Source of the DNA: Beverwykella pulmonaria
Lineage: Eukaryota > Ascomycota > Dothideomycetes > Pleosporales > Melanommataceae
DNA length: 64,000 nt
Direction: 5' to 3'
Assembly (NCBI GenBank): GCA_001599595.1
Contig: BCHH01000008.1
Location: forward strand, 192,828 to 256,827
Below the pieces are notes generated by a model. That model had not been told where the DNA came from. It did no database searches and saw only the letters and a list, made by a program, of their open reading frames with translations. Each line of letters begins with the position of its first letter. Within the stretch, counting starts at the first letter, position 1. The position numbers and the translations under genes are program-made. Shown here piece after piece: positions 56,392 through 64,000 of this stretch.

Positions 56392-57879
56392 GGGGAGTAA
56401 ACGAGAAACGTGCAGCAGTATTCAACCATTACCTTACCATCAGAGCATTGAATTACTTTAGATCTTGGATCTTAGAATAAAGAGGTTAAAATAAAACAGG
56501 AAGAGGGACGCCATTTTTCTCACTTCCATGGCTTGGTAAACCCACAAATGTACGCAAATCCCAAACCTAACAACGTACCCACTCGACAAAAACTTTTCCG
56601 AGCACTAGCACAAATACAGTACCATGCCACTTCATCTATCCCATCTCCACCCATCTCCACCCATCTCCACAATACTTTCACTCTGTACCCATCACCTCCA
56701 CATTCTTTCCGTATCTTCCCTGCCCGGGATCCCCTCCTCTCAGCTCCCAGCAAGACCCTCGTCTCCTACTCATCTCCAACCCCCGTGTCAACTTCACAGA
56801 ACACTTCCACAAACCTTCCCATGGCCCCCTTCTTTAGCATAGAATACGAACAGTGCTATTTCCGTCTTGTCAAGCGTCACCTCAGTCTCACGTCACCGCC
56901 GCAAACTGTATAAATAGCCGGGACACATCCGTGACGCGTTTGCGACCAGATAGATAGACCGTAGCACTTGCTAATTTCACATGTGGGTTACGAGATGGAG
57001 AAAATTCTTAAAATGTCTTTTCATAAAGATGCACACTATGGACACATGAGAGTAAGACGGGTATCCCCAGTGGCAGAAAGAACAAGAACGAAGAAAAGTA
57101 ATCCTTAACGTTTCAAACAGATCGGTTCAACTTCAAGATAGTTCTCGCGCCCTAAGAAAATGGTCGAGCCTTCATCCCAAAAGCGATTGTTTCGAAATCC
57201 ATACTTTTTGTTAACGCAGACACAGCGCACGGGGCCTTCCAACAACACCTGCTGAAGCGCGGAGAGAGAGAGAGAGAGAGAGAGACAGAGACAGAGAGAT
57301 AGAGATGAGGCATGAATAGAATGGGGAACCTCAATTTGAATTCTAGATTCGCGCCCCAATCCCACCACATACATTGATTCAGATGACCAGAAATCTTCTT
57401 GCTCATGAGCCTCATCGTCGTACAAGATCCACGTCGGATCCCGTGGGAAAATCATCCAAAATTTTACTCCCAGAACGCCCCCCCAAATTCATGCAAATGC
57501 TTCCGTGCATTCAAATATGGTAAACGCCACTCCATGCCGACGCCTTATGGTTCGATTTAATCGACTCTATCATGTCATTGTTGAAGCACTCCTACGATAA
57601 TATGTTGACAAGAAGAAGGCTTGCATCGTGGCTCGTTATATTGAAAGGGTAACAGGGAAAGGGCTGCCGCAGGGAAGCGCCTGCAGGGCGGAAAGTAGGG
57701 GGTATTTCGCTGGGTGCGGTAAAACGGGCGGATTGCGAAAGTCCCTCTAAGAAAGCTGCGCCGGTGGCGGCATGTCGAGGTTGGCGGTTCGAAGGCAACT
57801 GGTGCTAGAGGTCTCCGACGGAGCGACCACGGTGGAGATGCCGGAGTTAAGTTTGTTGACCTCGCAGTTGGGTACTGGA
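56392..57879. other. Intergenic with a GA microsatellite
   Basis: 1.5 kb without a credible gene. A frame at 56533-56913 is Pro/Ser-rich low complexity. A (GA)12 tract lies at 57262-57285. Confidence 0.45.
57262..57285. repeat. (GA)n microsatellite
   Basis: Twelve uninterrupted GA units, followed by imperfect CAGAGA units to about 57300. Confidence 0.9.
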
Positions 57880-58700
57880 TCAAAGGATGACGCACTTTGG
57901 CCTCTCCTTCGGCCTTTTATTATTGTTGGTTCGAACTTTTTCGACGTTGTTCCTGTTGCGCTGATTGTCGCCGTTATTGTACTGGTTCCGTCCTCCGCCA
58001 TACCCGCCACGGCTTCTGTCCTTGAGTGATTTGTCAGGTCTGCCGCCAGCGCTCTGGTGCCGCTGTCGCCTCAGTTGCCTCACTACTTCGTAGAATGCCT
58101 TTTCGACATTAACACAATTCTTGGCGGATGCCTCGACAAAATCGCAGCCCAAATCCTTTGCGAGGGCGCTGCCTTCTTGGGTAGAGACTTCGCGTTCGGT
58201 GACTCTGTCACATTTGTTGCCTACAAGCATGACCGGAGCTGGGCCAAAGTTTCCAGAAAGGTGGGATGCGCTGAGGGGTGAGCCGGGGTACGTAGGAGAG
58301 CCTGAGAGGGAATTCTCCTTGACGCGTTGGATCTGGTGGTGGAATTTCTGGATGCGGGCGAATGACGAGCGTGAGGAGATGCTGTAGACCAGGACAAATC
58401 CCTCGCCGTCTCTTATCCATTGGTCACGCAGTGCTATGTACTCCTCCTGGCCCGCCGTGTCAAGCACCTCGAGCATGCACGACTGGCCGTCAATCTGGAC
58501 CTGCTTGCGATACGAGTCTTCGATGGTTGGGTCGTAGGTCTCGACGAAGTGGTTCAAGCAGAGCTACATCGGCGATTAGTTCACGTAGGCAGTGCGAGCG
58601 TTTGGGGGAGGGGGCTGCGAACCTGGATGGTCAGGGCTGTCTTGCCCACGCCGCCGTCGCCGAGCACCACGAGCTTGTACAGGGTCATTTTCCCCGCCAT
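57880..58700 (-). CDS. ras2: Ras-family small GTPase, Ras2 type (253 aa)
   Basis: A membrane-attached GTP switch in growth signalling. Exon 1 (58700-58623) gives MAGKMTLYKLVVLGDGGVGKTALTIQ with the P-loop GDGGVGKT. A 59-bp intron follows, and exon 2 (58563-57880) has YDPTIEDSY (switch I), DTAGQEEY (switch II), NKCD and EASAKN. The insert GSPTYPGSPLSASHLS between the fourth and fifth strands is typical of filamentous-fungal Ras2 and absent from Ras1. The C-terminal tail is Gly/Arg/Asn-rich with basic residues and ends in the CaaX box CVIL. In the family rule a final Leu favours geranylgeranylation. No damage is seen. Confidence 0.93.
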
Positions 58701-61700
58701 TGTGTCGAAAGTTCACCGTGGGCGACTCTCGGGAAGTGGAGGAAGTGTGCAGAAATGGATAGGAGCGAACCGTAGGGTTGGGAAGGGGGTTAAGAGAGCA
58801 GAGACGGGCACCAGGGGGCCGAAGAATTGATGGCGGCGGCGGCGAGCGTACGTCGTGCAGAGTGTAGAGACGGAGCCACGTAGGGGGCAGGAGGAGGGTC
58901 TCGTGAAGGCGAGCGAGCAGCTGACCGGCGGCCCTCAGCTTACGCTTGGTCGGCTCGGGAGGAAGGGAGAGGCGGCGCCTTATTTGGGAAGCGTGCCGTC
59001 GTCCAAAACGTGTCGAGACAGAATACAGCGGGCACAGCGGGCGCGTGTCGCGGGTAGCTGCAGGCGAAGATGGATCGATCGGGCTGTTGCTTCAGCAGCG
59101 GGGACGGGGGGAGCACAGCGTCGCACAGCGGACGTCGTAAACGGGCGGCGGCAGCGGCTGCACAGCAGAGGGTGAGCAGGACGACGACGGTGCGGTGGTG
59201 TGGCGGGTGCAGGTGGGGAGGAGTTGGTGAGGGAGGGCGGAGTGGAGAGAGAGAGGACTACTGGGATGGGGAGCGACGAGGACGAGGTGTGATGGGGTGG
59301 GTGCGCGGGCTGTCGGTGGATGCGGTGCTTGGTGCGTGCTGGTGCTTGCTGGGGTGCGGGCCTGGCTCGTGCTCCCACGTGAAGTTGACTATCACTGTCT
59401 TTTGGGGCAGTGTCGCATCAACGCGGGCGCTGGCGTGGGGGGTGCGAGTGGTAGCGGCGGTGTGTTGGGAAGGTGGCAGAAGCAATGGAGGCGGGTAGAA
59501 GATAGAAGACAGGACAGTACGTTGGGTGCAACAATAACGGGACGGATCAAGCATGCAAAGAGGGCGGAATAGCAGAGAAAGACAGATAGGCATGCAGGTA
59601 ACGTCGACGGTCGGAGCCTTGCCTTTCAGGGTTACCCACCAGCCAGCGAGGGCCCAGCGGTCGGCGGTGTTTCCCTTGTTCTTAAATCCTGCTTGCAATA
59701 GCATTACGGTCCGACTTGACGTCTCCAGCTGGCGAGTCGCAGCGCCTTGTGCCGTTTCGGAAGGCTGCCCGGTCTGCACCCACATCCCGAAGAGGCTCGC
59801 TCTGTGTTTTCTTCTTCTCGCTGAGGCTGCTGGTGGGCATGGGAAATGTCTCTCGCCTAAGCAAAGAGAACACTTTGTCTGATCAAAGAGACACCTCACT
59901 ATAGCGCTGCATCGGCGCTGCAGCGCGGTAGCAAGTCAGCGCCCCGCCGTCGAGGCACTCTGCTCACCGTCCGAACAAGCTGCCTCTACATGCATCTAGG
60001 CCATATGTCATGGACATGTATATATACCCGTGTGTGTGTGTGTGCAGCGACGGCGAAACATAGGCATGTCCACAGCAGATGCCTATCAGCGGCGACGGCA
60101 CTGGCTGCCTCTCGTCGTCGCACCAGCATCTCCAGAGTCAGTCGTGGACGGCACCCATCCGCAGTGATTCGACGGCCTGCGATACGGGACAACCAGCAAC
60201 ATCTGCAAGACTGCGCCGTGAACAAGCCTGGCTCCCCAGGCTTTACCCAGACCGGTCGCAACCCACGACGCTTTGACGAGCAGCCCTAGCCCGTTGCCAT
60301 CACGGACCGGGACTCACTGCAACGCCGCATTTGCCGGCTTCCGCGCAGACCTCATTGGGGGCGTCTGGAGCGTCTGGAACAGATCGTCGCGGCATGCAAG
60401 ATGGCGACTCTGGACTCTGTGCGACGCTCGACGAACGCTTCTCTGCGTACCAAGCATCTGCAGTCGGTCCTCGAAACAGAAGTTTCAGTTCCACCTCGCT
60501 GCCAGAACCGCACCGTCGTGCGTCTTGCGGAACCCGTCCCCATCCCGCGAGGCGCCTTGGCCTGCTTGCACGTCAAACGAGTCGAGCACGGCTGCTGCCC
60601 GCCTCCGCTCTGCTGCCCGCCACGGGTGGTTGCGAGTGGAGGACCAGAGTGCCGACGGCGACGGGCGTCTGCAAGGGGCCCTGGCCCACATGTCGCGCCG
60701 CTGCGTCCAAAAAGCCACTGCCATGTCCAATCCCTAGGCAAAATATAAACAATTGTTGGTCTGATATTGAGGGTTGGATTGGGTGGGTTTGGGCTAGGCT
60801 AGGCCGCGGCATTCTTCCCGTGCCCCGTTTGCTGCTCGCGTCGCTTCTTCTTCCGTCAGACCCATGCAGCCAAAAGAGCAAAATAGCCGCGGCTCCGCGA
60901 ATCGAAACGGCTCCGGAACAAGATATGCGAGCCGAGTGACAGGACGGGGGAGCTCCTTGGACGACTCGCAGCTTTCCAGGTCGACGGGCAGGCGCCGGGC
61001 CTTCGCGCGGCCAGCACACGCACGCGGTCCTTGGTTTTAGAAACTCGCACATTGGAGACTGCAGCGTCCACCGTGCGTGCAGCGGGCCTAGCTGGATCTC
61101 GTCTCCAAGCCTCGCCTGCAGCGCCGTCGGCTCACGTGAGGCCCGTCGGCGGCGGCATGTTGGCCGTTACGCTGGCTGTTGACGACGTTGAATGGGTACA
61201 AGTACCACTATACATTCACGAGAGAGAGAATACGAATGAGGATTCCCACGGGAGGCGGGCCGTTGCGATTGACGACCAGGGCGGATGAACTGAACGGATT
61301 GAGCCGGACGGATAAGATGAGATTCACAGTGAGCAGTCAGCCACACACCTCCTCACTTGGGCACCTTCCTTGCTGAGTGTCTTGCAGCGAGGTACTATTA
61401 CCATGTTGCCATAGCTCCCTCCGTATTCACTCTATCAGATTTGCCTCCGTCTCTTGCCTCTCACTCTGCCTTCTCACCTTTCTCCGCCGTGAGAAGACCA
61501 TGCATATTGTGTCTACGAGCAACATGTAACGCATAGTGCAGTCATGACTCCTTCCCGAGTACCACCTACATCTCTCCACATTGGCCAGGATTCGTGGCGT
61601 CTTACCTCATTTCGCGTTCCTCCGCAGTAAGATAAGAGTTTCGTCCACGGAAACAGTACGAAATTCGCCGTGTCTTGTGGCCGTGAATATTTCCCTACGC

Positions 61701-62342
61701 ATCCCACACCGCGGTTGATGAATTCACTCCCTTTATCATCCGCCTCGAGACTATAAGATAGAAAGGAGCATAGGAGGAACCATTGCAACGCCCCGCTGCT
61801 CGAGAAAGAGCATATATAATACGATGGGGCCAGTGTTGACTCTGTAGGGCTCCTCATTCATGCTGCGCATCCCTGCATTGTTATGGACACTTTGTACTCC
61901 AATCCATAGAGAGAGTCAAACGTCAACCCTTCATACTTTACGCTTGACTTAATTAAACGTCAAGCCGCGCATGCATCCCAACATGATTCGTGCGGAATAA
62001 ATGCGCCTTGCCGCAATCCACCCCCGCGTAACCGCATCCACATGTGGAACTTCCAACCTTCCAGAAGATAAGGAAGCGAAGTTTCGCTACGAACCAACAT
62101 GACGATCCCATTAGCGCACCGAGTCCCTCTCGTTCGGCTCTCTTAACCCACAATATCGCCCAATATTCTCACTTCTGAGGTAGGCGCGCAGAATGATTAA
62201 GCGGACCCAGTCAGAGAGCAAGAAAATAGACTTTGTGCTTAACCTTTATACAATTGCTAGCAGGACATGCATAGAAATAAACATTCTACTGAGAAATACA
62301 TATATCGTTCTCTCTAGGAACGATTATACGCAATAATTACAT
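58701..62342. other. Long intergenic region upstream of ras2, no gene supported
   Basis: 58.7-61.2 kb is GC-rich with overlapping open frames on both strands, which is expected by chance at this composition; none has motifs or consistent splice signals. A (GT)7 tract lies at 60031-60044. 61.2-62.3 kb is AT-richer and empty. A long 5' leader of ras2 may occupy part of it. Confidence 0.45.
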
Positions 62343-64000
62343 TCACAGCTTGGCCCTCGCCTCCGTTGCCCTATGCAGCTGACCCCTGACCCTAAAGTAC
62401 TCCCTAATCTTCGCCCTTGCCACATCCACCGCCTCTTTATCCTCAATCGTACTTGGAACCTGGACCTCCTTATCAAACTCACCATGGGTCGCATTCTCAA
62501 TCAGCTCTCTCAGGACCCTCCTCAACGTCTTCCCGCTTCGAGTTTTCGGAATCATACCTTTCCCCTGGATCATGCCGCCTAAGCTTGCGATACCGCCGAT
62601 CTGTTGGCGAACAAGCTTCTGGACTTCGGCGTGAAGGGTGGTGTCCGGGACTGCGGGGTGTGGGTGGTGGTGTGTGGAGAGGGTGATGAAGGCAAAGGGG
62701 AGGTGGCCTTTGAGGGCGTCTGGGATGCCGACTACGGCGGCTTCGGCGATGGAGGGGTGCGAGGTTATGGCTTGTTCAATGGCGCCTGGTTTGCTTAGTA
62801 TTGATCTCGCCATGTTGGAAAGAAAAAAAACTTACCTGTGCTAAAGCGATGGGCTGCAACGTTGATGATGTCGTCGGATCTTGCCATGATGGAGATATAC
62901 CCCTCCTCGTCAATCATCCCCGCATCTCCAGTATCAAGCCACTTCCCATTAAATCTCCTCAGGTATCCGCGGTAGAATCTCTCCTCGTCTTCCCAGAGCG
63001 TGGTGAACGCCGTCGGGGCAAGTGGAATCGCCATGACAATGTTACCCATGGTTCCCCGCTTCACCTCATTCCCATCATCATCCACAATCCTGACGTCGAA
63101 GCCCGGCATGGCCTTTCCAGCAGATCCAGGCTTGATAGGAAGCGGCTGATGGCGATGCGTACTCTTGAAATCTTCACCAGCCGCTGCACTCAGTGCGATT
63201 CCCGAGATGGGACTGCCTGACTCTGAAGACCACCAGTTGTCAATGACCACGGCGCCGCCGGCACAATGTTTGGCGAGGAGATTTTGATACATTTGGACAA
63301 TGCTGGGTTCGCTTCGTTCTCCGGCTAGGAAGAGTGCTCGTAGCGTCCTCAATCCGCCCCTGTTTCCATAGATCTGCTCAAAGTAGTCGTTGTCGCCGTC
63401 ATCCCGGCGGATCGCGCGCAAGGCCGTTGGTGCGGTGAACATGGTGGTAACTTTGTATTCTTCGATGATGCGCCAGAATGTACTCGCATCTGGTGTGCCG
63501 ACAGGTTTGCCCTCGAACAGAACAGTGGTCGCACCGACGAGAAGAGGAGCATAGACGATATAGGAATGACCTACAACCCAGCCAATATCTGAGGCCGTGA
63601 ACATGACATCGCCTGGGCCATGGATACCGAAAAGATATTTGATGGAAAAGTTGAGGCCTACGGCGTGGCCGCCTGCTGAACGGACGACGCCTTTTGGCAG
63701 ACCAGTTGTTCCTAGGCATCATCAGCTCCATATAACTCTAGAACGCACACGGCTAGACTCACCACTTGTATAGATGATATAAAGTCCCTCCTCACTCCTG
63801 ACCGACACACAGTCCGCTTTCAGCCCCCTATTCTTCGCACTCTTAACCAACCGTTGCCAGTTTCTCTGCCCATCCTCCTTCAACACCGGATCCCATCTCA
63901 GCTGCTCACGCTGCCAAACAATCGTCTTTTCGGGCTTGAAATTGCTCTTCCGGATCGCTTCTTCGATGAGGACTTTGTAGCCCATAGGTCCTTTGTTGCC
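62343..64000 (-). CDS. Acyl-CoA synthetase, ACSS3/PrpE (propionyl-CoA synthetase-like), 5' end outside the window
   Basis: Activates a short acid such as acetate or propionate to its CoA ester through an adenylate. Only the C-terminal part is present, about 510 residues. Exons run from the edge to 63763, then 63711-62836, then 62785-62343, with introns of 51 and 50 bp in phase. The first intron splits the AMP-binding P-loop YTSG|TTGLPKG. Further motifs are ASDIGWVVGHSYIVYAPL, NWWSSESGSPI, KWLDTGDAG and the C-terminal catalytic Lys in IPKTRSGKTLRR. The LLVG and WWSSESG blocks are closer to ACSS3/PrpE proteins than to the main acetyl-CoA synthetase. No lesions are seen. Confidence 0.88.

Noticed and set aside
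58855..61376. Many long overlapping frames in GC-rich DNA upstream of ras2
   Set aside because: Frames occur on both strands at once, are low-complexity, lack motifs and splice logic; expected from composition.

Overview
The window is genomic DNA of a filamentous ascomycete (Pezizomycotina). Host genes carry short spliceosomal introns of about 47-70 bp with GT(R)..CTAAC..AG signals, TATA boxes lie about 50-140 bp upstream of several starts, and gene families are typical of plant-associated moulds (pectin methylesterase, polygalacturonase, GMC oxidoreductase, tyrosinase, catalase-peroxidase, BAHD-type acyltransferase, Ras2). Transposon-derived sequence carries C-to-T type stop codons consistent with RIP (repeat-induced point mutation). 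I cannot name the species.

Layout. 0-2.5 kb: a multi-copy repeat with many N calls. It holds two divergent, RIP-damaged spliced genes: a lysine-rich unknown protein and a histone H3-like protein. 2.5-8 kb: hAT transposase debris, a small secreted 8-cysteine protein and repeat fragments. 8.5-30.5 kb: an all-plus-strand group resembling a decayed sesquiterpenoid cluster. It comprises a terpene synthase (9 exons, phases all agree), a rhodopsin-domain membrane protein broken by a 1.85 kb Fot1/pogo element, a short-chain dehydrogenase, a P450 split by a 5.4 kb Ty1/copia element with identical 135-bp LTRs, and an intact 529-aa P450. 30.9-37.7 kb: a second small secreted cysteine-rich protein, a secreted protein of unknown family, a frameshifted unknown gene and a second, degenerate rhodopsin-domain gene. 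38-39 kb: a LaeA-like methyltransferase. 40-56 kb: secreted and oxidative enzymes (tyrosinase, CE1 esterase relic, GMC oxidoreductase, KatG, pectin methylesterase, polygalacturonase, acyltransferase). 57.8-64 kb: housekeeping genes Ras2 and an ACSS3/PrpE-type acyl-CoA synthetase that runs off the right edge.

How the genes may work together (inference). The terpene synthase, SDR and two P450s would form a cyclise-then-oxidise pathway, now probably incomplete because one P450 is interrupted. The convergent pectin methylesterase and polygalacturonase are a natural pair: demethylation of pectin followed by hydrolysis. The most unusual item is the repeated unit at the left end that carries an H3-like histone gene and, in each of its four introns and its flanks, recurring GTGATAA motifs.
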